From Isoetes taiwanensis (Eukaryota; Streptophyta; Lycopodiopsida; Isoetales; Isoetaceae): a DNA stretch of 64,000 nucleotides. Position 1 is the stretch's first letter. Each line of letters starts with the position of its first letter. Shown piece by piece: positions 10,435 through 22,014 of the stretch. The notes below the pieces were generated by a model that was given only the letters and a program-made list of their open reading frames with translations, searched no databases and was not told the DNA's origin. Made by a program: the position numbers and the translations under genes. Location of the stretch: assembly GCA_021234155.1 (NCBI GenBank), contig JAJEKV010000067.1:421920-485919 (forward strand). Reading direction: 5' to 3'.

Positions 10435-12040
10435 CTGCAGATGTAGAGTCCATATTTTGAAGCCCAATTGGATAGCTCTTGCTAAGGCTCCAAGATTGAG
10501 GATGCAACTTAAGTGTGCTAAATAATCCATAATCTGTATACTTGAGGAACTGCATCCTTACATGTAAATCAACTTGGAGGGATAGATTATTGATGTCATC
10601 TGTAGATACAAACCAAGATATCCAAGGAAATTTATCTTCTTGCAAAATAGGACCCGTGCCATCGTAGGGAAGTTGGGGAGGTCTTCCAAGGGCTGTGGTT
10701 TTAAGCAGGTCCTCCTTATATTTGCGGTCATCCTTCCAACGCAATAACCTCCATTCAAAAGTGATCATATTCCCTGGCTGCCCTTCATTCACAACGCTCA
10801 AAGAGTGCCTTTGAGGGAGTGATTGCATCATTCTTGCAAATCCAATTTGGGCTATTGGGCTATATCCAAGCTGGCCGCCTATGTTAGTGGTATGGGTCAA
10901 AACCCTAGAATCACATGTGATGATTTTTGGCTCCACAACTGCCACGCACTGGCAACTGGGCTTGATTGAAATCTTCATTTTGTCTGGAAAGTAACCCATT
11001 GAAAGTCCCTCCTCAACAAATTCCGAGCGCGGAACTGCAGCTCTCAGAACCTTTGTTTGCACCTTCACTTCTGCTCTTCTGCACCTTTGTTTGCCAGCTT
11101 TCTCCTTGAGCTTTCTCCTTGAGCTTCGTCTTTTGGGCGCCCGTATATCGAGTCCGGGATGTGGTGTTTCCGGACTTTTTTTGTGGTGTTTCTGGACGCC
11201 GTTGCTCAACCCCTTTGTGCACTTCACGTTTTTAGCCCAGAATCAAGCTGTTTTAGGTCATTTTTGCTTGATCCGGCTCTATTCGAGCTCAAATCACTTC
11301 CTCTCTTCATCAAACTAGTGTTAAAGAGGAAGGCAAAGCGATTGGAAGGGCTTTTGAAGCATTTCAAGCCGTCCAGGGAGCTGCAAAAAGGATCCGACCA
11401 AAGATTTTGGCTCCGCCGGCAGTTTCGCGCTTGGTTTTTGGCCAGAAATACCACTTTTTGGCGAAACACCACTTCGAAGCATTGGGTGTTTTACGGGCGT
11501 CCGAAAACACCATAGGCAAATTGTCCGGAAACACCACATCCCGGACTCGATATACGGGCGCCCTCGTCTTTTCTGCTGGCCGCTGAGAGGCTCTGGAAGT
11601 CGTAGACTGTGCCCTTCAACCCAGTTGCTGGTGTCTTCCTGGACAACGTCAAGGGGTTGCCACCATATTTCTTCCTCCACTTCCTCAGATCTTCGCTCAG
11701 ATTTTCGCTCAGATCCTTGACTAACTCTAAACCTGCGTTTTGTCAACACGATCCTGTCAACAGTGTCAATGGGATAGAAGTATCGCAGCGGTTGAACATA
11801 GTACAGCGCAGTTCTCTCCTTTTTTAATACCTCATCTGCTTCAACAGCCTTGTGCATTTCCTCATCATCTGATATAATACGTTCTTTTACAGACTCTGTT
11901 ATCACTACACTCTTAGACAAGACATTAAGCAACTCCAGCGCCATTTCTAAATCCGCAATTATAACTGCTTGACCAAACTCCATCATTCCGTTTTCTTCCT
12001 CCTCCTCATCAACAATCCAGAAATAAGAGTGTTGCTTCAT
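10435..12040 (-). pseudogene. unrecognised plant exon interrupted by a MITE
   Basis: The minus-strand frame from ATG 12040 runs to the transposon edge at 11573 and resumes in the same frame at 11125, giving about 389 codons once the 438-bp insertion is left out. It ends at CTGCAG|GTATGG, a good splice donor (last exon base 10435). It starts with an acidic segment (VDEEEEENGMMEFGQAV), has a basic linker (GQQKRR then SSRRKLKEKAGKQ) and a second half with no low complexity (for example TNIGGQLGYSPIAQIGF and DKFPWISWFVSTDDIN). I do not recognise the family. Absence of other stops suggests a recently functional gene. The insertion brings in-frame stops unless it is spliced out. No downstream exon was found below 10430. 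Confidence 0.6.
11135..11563. mobile_element. non-autonomous Mutator-type element (MULE-MITE)
   Basis: Perfect 41-bp terminal inverted repeats, 11135-11175 and 11523-11563, begin with GGGCGCCCGTATATCGAG and are flanked by a perfect 9-bp direct repeat TCGTCTTTT (11126-11134 and 11564-11572). Long TIRs with 9-bp target duplications are the hallmark of Mutator-like elements. The TIRs continue imperfectly inward (TGGTGTTTC.GGACGCC on both sides). At 429 bp it has no transposase and must have moved in trans. Perfect TIRs and target duplication mean a recent insertion. The interior is GC-richer than the surrounding sequence. Confidence 0.93.
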
Positions 12041-13700
12041 TAAGTTAACGATGCCATTTCGGAGTTAAAATTTTGCTTTTTTACCAAGATCCTCTCTCCT
12101 GCCTCACATGCCTTTTGTAGCTGCTCCATTAGACCTTTACTGATAAGCAAATTTTATGAATATAAAGATCAGCACAGGCGGAAGAAAGGAAGCTCTTTCG
12201 CATTCACATACATGACCCAAAGTCGTTGCAGCCGGCCCGCTTTGATAGCTGGCTAGATAAGCATTGATACGGAACCTAATAAAACTTAAACTAATTCAAT
12301 AACAACAGTAATGACATCATCTGGAGCCATCTCAAATGGCAGATTACAGTAAATCTTCTCTTCTGATGGATCCTAAGTAAGGGCGTATTTCTCAAGATAA
12401 TTTTCTGGTGCGTCCGAAATAAGGACATAATTCTCAAGATACTTTATTATATGGAAGTTAGATTTCTGTATGTTCCTATTAGATATAGGGGAAGGTCGCC
12501 ATTCAGGGCAGCGGAACCATTGGCGGACCTGGCACTATTTTTGGCGGATGTGGAAAAGCCACAGAACGAATTAGGAAAATGGGGGAAGTGTTTCGTAAAC
12601 AAGTTTGGAAGGCTCAGCAACAATCGAAGTAAGGTTCCGGCGAAGGACCAGAGAAGGCTGGAGTTTTGCAAGGAGTCTTAGAAGTATGAAGTCTTCAGTG
12701 GAAGTATTCTTTGCATCTTGTTCCTGTATGTTTCTTGTTGCATTTGTTTATGATGGTCCAATCTCGACGGCAATAAAATAACAAAGGGACATATTTGGAG
12801 ACAGAAAAGTAGAGCAAAATTAACATTTAAAAGAATCAACGCATATCCATTTCAACATATGATCAATAGATTAAAAGCAGGAGATAATTTTGGAAGCTAT
12901 TTCCAGAACAAAATTTGTGAATCAAAATGTCTCTTATAAAGATACTATTGAGTAAAAGCATATTAGGGTGTCCCGTGAAAAGTAACATTTAGTGACCATA
13001 AAAGTACCCAAATATATTGCCAGCATGTAATATCTCAGAAATTATTAAGTTTATAAATTAATGCATCCTTTTTATTCTCTAATAGGTTTCCTTTTTCCCT
13101 CAAAATTAGATCCTATCTTGAAAATTTTGAGTTGATTTCGATCTTTTTTCCCCTTTTCATCAAAATCAACTAAGCAATTCAATATAGAAGTAGGTCCAAT
13201 GTATGCGGAAAACAATTTTACTAGAGACTAAAAAGAATGTAATAATTCTTAAACTTAATATATTGAGGTATTACTTAAGTTCTGTTGTACCCAGTGATGG
13301 CAATTTTTTTGGGTGCTTTTTTAGTCACTAATTGATACTTTTTAAGGGACACTCTAACGTGCTATTACCATGTTTCTATCTTTTTACAGATAGAAAAGCT
13401 TTCTTCAGAATAGATGGTAGGACAGATACGAGGATTGGAGAATTGAATTGGATTGAATTAAATTCAACTAATATTTATCATCCACGGAGACTAGAATTCT
13501 ATGGGACCCAAAACAAGAAAGAGCACAACAAGGCCATTATCGTCTAGGATTCAAAAACCCCCATTCGGAAGGGCTTTTGGGGAAAGACCTTAGCAATAAA
13601 AGAGGAGAAATTATCATACTGAGTCTGTGAGATTATAGTCGATTCAGATAGAGGAAGCAACGTGATAGATGGCACAAAGTTGAAGCTAACAGAGACTCAA
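12041..13700. other. no gene supported; one isolated small frame
   Basis: A 76-codon plus-strand frame at 12451-12681 (MEVRFLYVPIRYRGRSPF) has even amino-acid use but matches no family I know. The rest is AT-rich, with no repeats or RNA genes recognised. Confidence 0.35.
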
Positions 13701-13711
13701 AATGCTTTAGA

Positions 13712-13957
13712 ATGGGAATGAAGGGACAGAAAGGCCACAACCACCTTGGACTTGCCCTCCGAGAGTTCTCAGAGGAGAATGTTCATATAATTGATTTAAA
13801 GCTTACCTCAAATGAGGTTCAAAAAGCTTGTGAATTGGCCTTGAAACACGATTTTGACCTTCAAACGAATTTAATGGAATCCATTGCAAATTTTCTAAGT
13901 AGAATTCACAGTCTAGTGTTGCAACTTGCAAAAAGGTCAGAGCATTTGCTTTTCTAA
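13712..13957 (+). other. small unrecognised open frame
   Basis: An 81-codon frame with plausible composition (LALREFSEENVHIIDLKL, NEVQKACELALKHDFDL). No promoter, splice partner or family could be identified. It may be a gene fragment. Confidence 0.2.
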
Positions 13958-14108
13958 TGTAGGAGAAAAAAGCATATGTTTGATATGTTAAGATATCAAA
14001 ACTCATGCTTTTACAACATGCCAGATGGGGAGATATCTAATGTAGGTATATGCTAAACATAGTCTATCATCAAGAATGATTTGATAGACTTGTTTAATGA
14101 TGCTGACA

Positions 14109-14250
14109 TTTTTGTCCGTTATTAGCATAACCCCTTGCAAAAGTTGTAAGAAATTATATAATATGGTAGCCTTTTATATTTTTGTCCTTTATTGGCACAA
14201 CCCCTTGCAAAAGTTGTAAGAAATTATATAATATGCTAGCCTTTTGCGTG
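14109..14250. repeat. 70-bp tandem duplication
   Basis: Units at about 14109-14178 and 14179-14250 share ACCCCTTGCAAAAGTTGTAA, AGAAATTATATAATATG and TAGCCTTTT with few differences. Local duplication in non-coding DNA. Confidence 0.85.
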
Positions 14251-15560
14251 TTTAGGCTAGTTTATAGTGACTCTAGAAAAGCATAATCATTAATGAGAAG
14301 AATCTGCCTTTTGTTTTGTAGGTAACCTAGCTATGTGTAGAAAATGTCTATTTGATTGTCAGTTGTTTACCAAAATTGTGTTGCAATGTAAACATTACTA
14401 CAAACAAAAATAAAAGAAGTGTGATCGATAATGAAGATGATAGTATACTATGGAAGCAAGTAAATATGCAAAGGCAAGCATAAAAAATCTAGGTCGCATC
14501 GAATAAAATCTAATAGGGACGAGATCTATGAAGCCCTTATTTATATAGCACGTAGACTATAGAACCATATATTATATTATTTTGCCTGTTGATTAACGAC
14601 TACCACTAATCTCTTCATGAGCTGATATACTTGTGTTCAATGAAGGCACGAACACAAAGAGAAAAGATGTGTATATTAACATGGCAGCACCTCTTGAACA
14701 ATGGAGGCATTTTTGGAAATATTTTAAAGAACGAAAACCATTGGAATGTGAAAATTAAAATATACACAAGTGTGATAGAATAGCTCCTTAAGAATCGATC
14801 GCAAACATATCCACTGAGCTAAAATTTTGAAATCATACACGAGGTCTTTGTATCGCGTTCTACAAATCCGCCAACACAGAGTCCAATGCAACTTATAAGG
14901 CCAATATAATAGAAAATTCTCCACATCTTATTAATTTTATAATTCCAATCTCCATCCTCCAAGAAATTTCACTTCATTGTTAACTTCAATTCCTCATGAC
15001 TAGAAACAAAATAGGTTTTTCCAGATCACATCAGATATATCCAGAGATATCTTTATATGTATAGGGATTCATCCATAATTCGGTATTGCCTTAGGATGGC
15101 AGAAATCTTTCATATCGAACCATTGAGATCTAAGCCACAACTAGTTCAGTTGGCAAGTGGAACTATTTGAGCAATGCCTCAAATTGCATATACAATTGCC
15201 AAGAGCATCCGTAATTTTGGGATCCGAGATCAGGAATATTGTGAGATATGACCTCATTATTGGTTAACAATTCTTCGCAGCTGCTAAGGCCAATAGTGCT
15301 TGTGACCAACCACAAGTTACATACACTATATCAAATGGTACACATGTCACCTTTCAGGGGAATGGAGTGTGAGGTAGCACTTGCACCTGGTGTGCGTCTG
15401 ACTTGAATCTAAATCAGACGCATCGACATCGCTTAAAGTGCATGAACATGTTTAAATGCTTATAAATACATATTTATATTCTTGTATCCACAACCCAATG
15501 CAGCAACATGTAGTTCATTATGTGAATGCCTGGAGTTCATTGCGAATGCATCCTTTGAAC
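14251..15560. other. no gene supported
   Basis: AT-rich. At 15128-15150 the sequence ACTAGTTCAGTTGGCAAGTG fits a pol III A-box pattern, but I found no convincing B box at the right distance, so a tRNA gene or SINE is not claimed. A short inverted pair (GCGTCTGACTTG and AATCAGACGC) occurs near 15390-15422. Confidence 0.35.
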
Positions 15561-15584
15561 AGACATGGATGCTTCATTTTTTAC

Positions 15585-15855
15585 CATTGCATGCTGCTAC
15601 AAAGAGGATGCTGCCATTGTCATGCTGCACACGCACCCACAAGTAGCGATTGTACCTGTTTGCTTTGTGTAACGAGACTGACTGCACCAAGATTGCACGA
15701 TAGTAGCATGCTATCTCCATGCCCTCGCTTGTCTGTGCACTCGTTGAACATCGAGAAATGCATATAGCCTGAGAGGTCCGGCAGTCTGTGCCCTGCATGT
15801 TCCCATGTTTCCATGAGGAGAATGAGATCCATATCTGGTGCAATTCCTATTTATT
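15585..15855 (-). pseudogene. LINE endonuclease (EEP) N-terminal fragment
   Basis: Minus-strand frames read DLILLMETWEHAGHRLPDLS and YMHFSMFNECTDKRG, then after a frameshift KANRYNRYLWVRVQHDNGSI and LFVAACNG. This corresponds to the start of the apurinic-endonuclease-like domain of a LINE ORF2, which nicks target DNA for target-primed reverse transcription. The same region is seen at 49.0 kb in another copy (DLIFLME and TSRYLWVPVRD). Upstream on the minus strand (15860-15990) is an Ala/Pro-rich segment that could be part of the preceding ORF. The copy is truncated after about 90 residues. Confidence 0.65.
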
Positions 15856-16079
15856 GGCATTTGATGTAGATGCACGATGATCTGTGCAGGCTGCAGGGGG
15901 AGCAGTGTGTGGTGCCTGAGCAGCAGTTGCTGGACCAGTTGGAGCAGCAGGAGCAGGAGGTGCAGCAGGGGTAGCGGAATTTTTGGAATCAATCAATTTT
16001 TTTAATTTTTGGAAGTTATTTGATAAAATTCGGAAGTATTGAACCTGATAAAACTCAGATTCTGAAGAAGAGGTTTACC

Positions 16080-17400
16080 TTTTTTTTGCAGGCTGGTTTC
16101 AGCCAGAGTTGTTGCTCGAGAAGAGCAAGAAAAATTTGCAAGTTTTATTTATAGGCCCTGTCAAGAAGAACCTCAGGGACGATTTCAAGCTGGTCGTCTG
16201 TCATTAATAGTAACTCAGTTGTCTCCAATACTTCCTCTGGATTAGGAGTGTGCCTCTTTAGGAGACTTACATGGAAGACCCTATGGATTTTGAGATGTGC
16301 CGGCATGTCCAACAACCAGCCCATCTTGGAGCAAGCTTCTTGCAATTGCCGATGTGGAACTTGGCCTGCTTCACCTTGATCTTCAACCACACATTGTCTC
16401 CCACCTGAAATTCCCTTACCGTTCTATGCTTATCGGCTACGCTTTTCTGCCTACTTCTCGCTGCTAGAAGGTATCCTCTTACCTCCACCAACTGCTGCAT
16501 ATCCGAAAGTATCTGCTGGGAGACTTCTACTTTTGACACTGGATTGTGCCAAGTATCTGGGGTAAGACACTGATACCCATAATCGATCATAGAAGGAGAC
16601 ATCTGCGATGCTTAGAGCTGTTGTAGGCAAACTCTACTAAGTGGATGAAATCTTCCCACTTAGATTGTTTGTTCCACACATAGTTTCTTAGCATATCTTC
16701 GATAATCCTGTTAGTTCGCTCCGTCTGACCATCTGTTTGCGGATGATATGTTGTGCTCATAGAAAGCTTCGTCTGGATGGTGGTAAATAGGTCCTGCCAA
16801 AATGCACTCATGAATTTAGAGTCCCTATCCGAGGTTATCTCCCTCGGCATGGAGTCTAAAAATCTCCTTAGTAAATAGGACGGCAGTATCCAATGCTGTG
16901 TCTGTTGTCCTGCACGGCACAAAGTGTCCCATCTTCGACAACTTATCCACCACCACCATTAGGGCATCCTTGCCTCTTGCTAATCTTGGGAGCCCTGTAA
17001 TGAAGTCCATGCTTATGACTTCCCACTTAGCATTTGGCACTGGCAACGGCTCTAAGGCTCCTGGGATTCGGAGTTGCTCCGCCTTTGTTGCTGGCATATC
17101 TGGCACTCACGAATGTACCTTGCTATCTGCTTCTTCATGCCGGACCAGAAGTAACTGCTTCTAATCTTGAAGTATGTCTTCATAAACCCTGCATGGCCAG
17201 CTATGGGGCTATTGTGTGCATCATGTAGAATTAATTTTCTTACTTTCGAAGATTTTGGTACACACAAATCATGTAGAATTAATTTTCTTACTCCCGAAGA
17301 TTTTGGTACACACAACTTGTTTTTATGGTATAGGAGGTTTCCTTTCTTTTTATAGTTCTTGAAGGCCTCCCTTTCTTTATCTGTTCAAGATGATGGCAAA
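16080..17400 (-). mobile_element. Ty3/gypsy integrase remnant (chromovirus-like)
   Basis: Read 3' to 5' from 17400, successive frames give the end of RNase H linked to LLYHKNKLCVPKSS, the H2C2 zinc-binding domain (AHNSPIAGHAGFMKTYF and RECQICQQQR), the integrase core (EVISMDFITGLPRLARGKD, PREITSDRDSKFMSAFW, TTYHPQTDGQTERTNRIIED), the GPY/F-like C-terminus (REFQVGDNVWLKIK) and the lead into a chromodomain (HLKIHRVFHVSLLKRHTPNP). At least three frameshifts split it. Protease and reverse transcriptase are missing upstream, and the chromodomain is cut near 16140. No LTRs were found next to it. Confidence 0.92.
17217..17315. repeat. 49-bp tandem duplication inside gypsy integrase
   Basis: Two copies of a segment coding for CVPKSS.VRKLILHD lie back to back. 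The duplication is of nearly codon-multiple size and precedes the zinc-binding domain. It arose after or during decay of the element, probably by replication slippage. Confidence 0.85.
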
Positions 17401-17990
17401 ATCAGGCATCGAAATTATGTATATGCTAGTTTTTCTCTTTCATGCAGCAAAATCTATTGCTTTTATGCCAAGGTAACTGAGTTAAGGTGGAGGCTCCACC
17501 AATGGTGAACTTAAGGAAAAAACTACTCTAATTTCTTGATTCTAATGCTACTGCACAAAAAAAGCATACCTAGATGTGCTCTAAGCTATGCTCTATAAGG
17601 AATCGCTTGAAGTTCTGGTAAAAATTAACTCTGCAGTTCATAATTATCCATCAAAAAACAAGGGTCATGACACCCTGATGGTGATGATACAGCAGAAATG
17701 GTGCACTCGTTTAGTGTGCTAGTAGGTGCCTTAATGGTGATGCTGTAATCAAAGGATGGTGTCCAAGTTTTCAGCACATGGTGATGCACATTATCAACAA
17801 CAGTGATAGATCATCTGCTGAATGGCGAAGAACATAACCTCGGTTTGTGGTACTTTGCACACAAATGGTGATAGACATTACCAGCAACAATGATGGATTA
17901 TCCACTGAATGTAAACAACATAACCTCTATTTAATACACTTTGAAATGCAGTGGTTACAAAAATCATTTGGTTATAGCATTAAGACAACC
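17401..17990. other. no gene seen
   Basis: Contains two partly similar stretches around TGGTGATG and ACAACAGTGATAGAT / GCAACAATGATGGATTATCC (about 17770-17830 and 17865-17920), suggesting a weak local duplication. It would be the 3' flank of the pogo-like element. Confidence 0.4.
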
Positions 17991-19965
17991 TCATAAACCT
18001 AAGCTTTTAAGATGCATATCTGCTTCCACTTTGTACAGCTCATCCAAAGCTTTAAGTCTTCCTTCAGGTGTCTCGGATTCATCACTAGAATCTTCATTGC
18101 CCTGCAGCCTCCTCCTCTTTCGGCAATGTTCATCCCATGAACATTCATGGGTGTCCTCCAGACTGCAAGGCAGCGCATCAGCATCCAAATATTCATCATC
18201 ACTCTGACTATCCTGGTGATTGGCATGTACAGGTAAATTAACCACTAAGTTTAAACTCTGGTTGCATTCTACATCAGCATTTACACATGGTTCCACCTCC
18301 TGGACTTCATTATCAGCCTGCACTACTTCCTGATCAAGCTGAACATGATCTGAACCTTCATTTTGAACCTGCATACAATTGTGAGCTCCCATGATGATGA
18401 TTGGACTCTCCTCATCCACCTGCATCTCTGATTCTAACATCTTAATCGTCTTCTTCCTGATTCTTTTAGGCCTACTAGAGGTTGCTCTGTCCAATCCAGC
18501 CTCCGTCTGCAATATTGCTTCCTTCTCCAATGCTAGTGCTGCCCTCTTCTCTTCTTTCAATCTCTTATTCTCCTCTCTTCTCTTCTTTTCCTGCTCCCTC
18601 ACCTCTTTTCTCTGAGCTTGCTTTCTCTTTTTTTCCTCAATTTGTTCTTGCCTTATTCTGCCAGCCTCCTCGCATTGGCGCTGATACTCTATTCTAGCAT
18701 GCACCATCTCATCACATGTGACAAGTAATTTACCCTTCAAGCTTTCCGGTAACTTTAGTCTCCTAGGTTTAGATTTAGAAGAGTTGTTGTCTGATGCATG
18801 TTAGAATTACAATAAGTTAGTATTATGAACATAAATAAAATGCAAACATCAAATTCTTGGCAATCAAATCATAAACATGCTTACTTGTTGGCAAGTTCGT
18901 ATTTGTATCCACAGGTTGTGCAATCAAAGTTGCCTCGTCTAGAGCAGCATCAACACCTAGAACAAGTGGATCAATCAGAATTCAAATTATACATAATAAT
19001 TATACATAATAAATTTGAATACAAGTCATAAGAATACATTACAATACCTGCATCTACGTTTGCATCACTTGCGTCGTTTGTTGCAGCAGCCTCATCAATA
19101 TTAGGTGCCTCGTTTGTTGCAGCAGCATCAGATGCATTTGCTGCTGCTCTTGCTGCAGAAGCAGCCTCTCTTTCAGCCTCAAGTTGATCTGCAAATGATT
19201 CTGGTTGAACCTTAAAAGGTTCCCAAGGCCAAATGCCTGTTTTAGCAAATCCAGCTTGGATATTGCTAGTAGTAAGCGCAGAAACCAATGATTCTGAAAC
19301 TATAGTAGCCATATCTTTCTTGGTTGGCTCCACAACATAATTCTTATGCATAAAATGAGCCCTCATCTTCCTAAAAGTTAGTTTGAAAGGTCTAAAGCAT
19401 GAAACATCAAGTGGTTGCAATCGATGAGATGTATGGGCAGGCAATTGTACAATCTGAAGTCCAATTTCTCTAGCTTTGAGTATGGCAGCCATGTTAACAT
19501 GGCTGCCATGTCCATCACAAATTAAAACATGTGGCTTCTCTTTACTTACCCCTCCAGGAACATTGTTTTTGAAATGATCAAGCCACGGTTCGAATAGCTC
19601 ATCAGTAATCCAGGCTTTTTTCTGAAAAGCCAGCACTGCTCCTGCTTCACATCCTGCAAGAAGGTTATTATCCCTCATTCGTTTGCCTTTAAATACATAA
19701 AGGTTGGGAATTCTGTGACCTGCAGAAACAAGAAACATAAGCTTTAAACTTTTTTAAATCAAAACAAAAAAGCACATTGATTACAACCAAAAAAGATCAT
19801 AATGCTAAAGATTTACCTGAAGCATTGATGCAGACCAGCACTGTCATCCATTCTCTGCTTTTAGGTACATGCTCAGTTACATGTTTTTGCCCTTTTCGAC
19901 AAATTACTCTCATTCCAGTTCTGCAACCAGCCTGTATACCAGTCTCATCTAGAAGGATCTAAATT
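17991..19965 (-). pseudogene. pogo-like transposase, DDE domain and C-terminus
   Basis: Four exons can be read. 19965-19817: DETGIQAGCRTGMRVI and KHVTEHVPKSREWMTVLV. 19719-19048: GHRIPNLYVFKGKRMRDNN, HVLICDGHGSHVNMAA, LPAHTSHRLQPLDVSCF, AGFAKTGIWPWEPF and an Ala/Asp-rich tail. 18956-18885: 24 codons. 18790-17991: a basic coiled coil (RQEQIEEKKRKQAQRKEVRE) and an acidic end (SQSDDEYLDADALP). Splice junctions are GT-AG and keep frame throughout. The catalytic triad D(ETG), D(GHGSH) and (LQPL)D is present, the last two with 35 residues between them. Upstream of DETG the frame is broken: LENFYTTLRKVYDDLNLDPS (20010-19950) runs into a stop. The catalytic half is well preserved, so inactivation is fairly recent. 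Confidence 0.85.
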
Positions 19966-20047
19966 TAAATCATCATACACTTTTCTCAAAGTAGTATAGA
20001 AATTTTCAAGATTTTTGCTAGTCATGGACTTAACTCTATGCAATTCA

Positions 20048-22014
20048 ATGCATTGAGCTGATCTAACGGATGTGTGGTGAGGCTAAAAATGGGTTATACG
20101 ATGATGATCCCCGACGTGGTAGAACTTAAAAGCCTATACATGTCCTCCAATTTGGCCCCCTTGACCGGTGGTGGAATATTCTAGCTAGTCGTGTACAAGA
20201 TGATATTCTAGTGACAAGACTAGTCTAGCTTGGACCATAAACAAAAAAATACAAAAATACCTGTGACATCCTAAGGCTAGGAGGTATCCTGCCTACAAAG
20301 TGTGCATGTATGGCTAAAGTTTTGCCCAACGGATGTGTGGTGAGTTGGTATAGGCCTAGTAATGCCAAAATAAATGTGCATTTGGTGGGGGGTTCAAACG
20401 ACGGTGTATGTTTAGTTTCTTGAGTTGGTTTCTTGGGGTTATCGATGATGGGTAGAACTTAAAAGCCTATACATGTCCTCCACTTTGGCCCCTTGACCGG
20501 TGGTGGGATATTCTAGCTAGTCATGTACAAGATGATATTCTAGTGACAAGACTAGTCTAGCTTGGACCATAAACAAAAAAAAAATACAAAAATACGTGAC
20601 ATCCTAAGGCTAGGAGGTATCCTGCCTACAAAGTGTGCATGTATGGCTAAAGTTTTGCCCCGGATGTGTGGTGAGTTGGTATAGGCCTAGTAATGCCAAA
20701 ATAAATGTGCATTTGGTCGGGGTTCAAACTGGCCGGTGTATGTTTAGCTTTGGGAGTTTAGTTCTTGGGGTTATCTGATGATGATCCCGAACGTGGTAGA
20801 ACTTAAAAGCCTATACATGTCCTCCACTTTGGCCCCTTGACCGATGGTGGGATATTCTAGCTAGTCGTGTACAAGATGATATTCTAGTGACAAGACTAGT
20901 CTAGCTTGGACCATAAACAAAAAAAAAATTTTGTTTAAGGTCCATATTAGACTAATTTTGTACAGACTAGCTAGCTTATCCCACTGCCTTGCGGCAGGCA
21001 AAAGTGGAGGACACATATAGGCTTTAAGTTCTACCACGTCGGGAATCATCATCGTATAACCCCAGTAACCAACTCCCAAAGATAAACATACATTGGCAAG
21101 GTTTGAACCCATGACCAAATGCACATTTATTTTGGCATTACTAGGCCTATACCAACTCACCACACATCCGTTGGGCAAAACTTTTGCCTTACATGCACAC
21201 TTTGTAGGCAGGATATAATCCCGCCTTAGGATCTAGGTCCTAGGGGCAACTCTAGGGGCATGGCTTTTTTTTAGCCTCACCATCCTAGTGCCACCTACCA
21301 TAGTCCCATTGTTTTTTTATTATTTTGTTTAAGGTCCATACTAGACTAATCTTGTACTGCACTAGCTAGTTTATCCCACCGCCTTCAAGGCGGCAGCCAA
21401 AGTGGAGGACACGTATAGGCTTTAAGTTCTACCACGTCGGGGATCATCATCGTATAACCCCAGTAACCAACTCCCAAAGATAAACATACATTGGTAAGGT
21501 TTGAACCCATGACCAAATGCACATTTATTTTGGCATTACTAGGCCTATACCAACTCACCACACATCCGTTGGGCAAAACTTTTGCCTTACATGCACACTT
21601 TGTAGGCAGGATATAATCCCGCCTTAGGAAGTCTAGTTCCTAGGGGCAACTCTAGGGGCATGGCTTTTTTTAGCCTCACCATCCTAGTGCCACCTACCAT
21701 AGTCCCATTGTTTTTTTATTATTTTGTTTAAGGTCCATACTAGACTAATCTTGTACAGACTAGCTAGCTTATCCCACTGCCTTGCGGCAGCCAAAGTGGA
21801 GGACACGTATAGGCTTTAAGTTCTACCACGTCGGGGATCAATATCGTATAACCCCAGTAACCAACTCCCAAAGATAAACATACATTGGCAAGGTTTGAAC
21901 CCATGACCAAATGCACATTTATTTTGGCATTACTAGGCCTATACCAACTCACCACACATCCGTTGGGCAAAACCTGGATGTGTGGTGATGCATTGAGCTG
22001 ATCTAACGGATGTG
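20048..22014. repeat. 27-bp direct repeat flanking the SINE-like array
   Basis: ATGCATTGAGCTGATCTAAC and the next seven bases (GGATGTG) occur at 20048-20074 and again at 21988-22014, exactly at the two edges of the inserted array. Both copies code for part of the interrupted transposase. This is what a long target-site duplication of a non-LTR-type insertion looks like, although 27 bp is at the long end. The last bases (AACGGATGTG) also occur inside the repeat units, so part of it may be microhomology. Confidence 0.8.
20075..21987. mobile_element. concatemer of about six SINE-like units, tail to tail
   Basis: Three units lie in plus orientation (20075 to about 20930, period about 331 bp, the first truncated) and three in minus orientation (about 20935-21987, period about 395-399 bp). 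In the minus-orientation units a tRNA-like promoter can be seen when read on the minus strand: GGTGAGTTGGTATAG (A box, complement at 21151-21165) and GGGTTCAAACC (B box, complement at 21100-21110), about 50 bp apart. Plus units end in A-rich tails (AAACAAAAAAATAC near 20240, 20575 and 20920). The two orientations meet at an A-run/T-run junction near 20920-20940. Together this fits a tRNA-derived SINE of about 390 bp. Confidence 0.75.

Noticed and set aside
15128-15260. tRNA or SINE promoter starting at the A-box-like ACTAGTTCAGTTGGC
   Set aside because: No B box at a suitable distance and no cloverleaf could be drawn.
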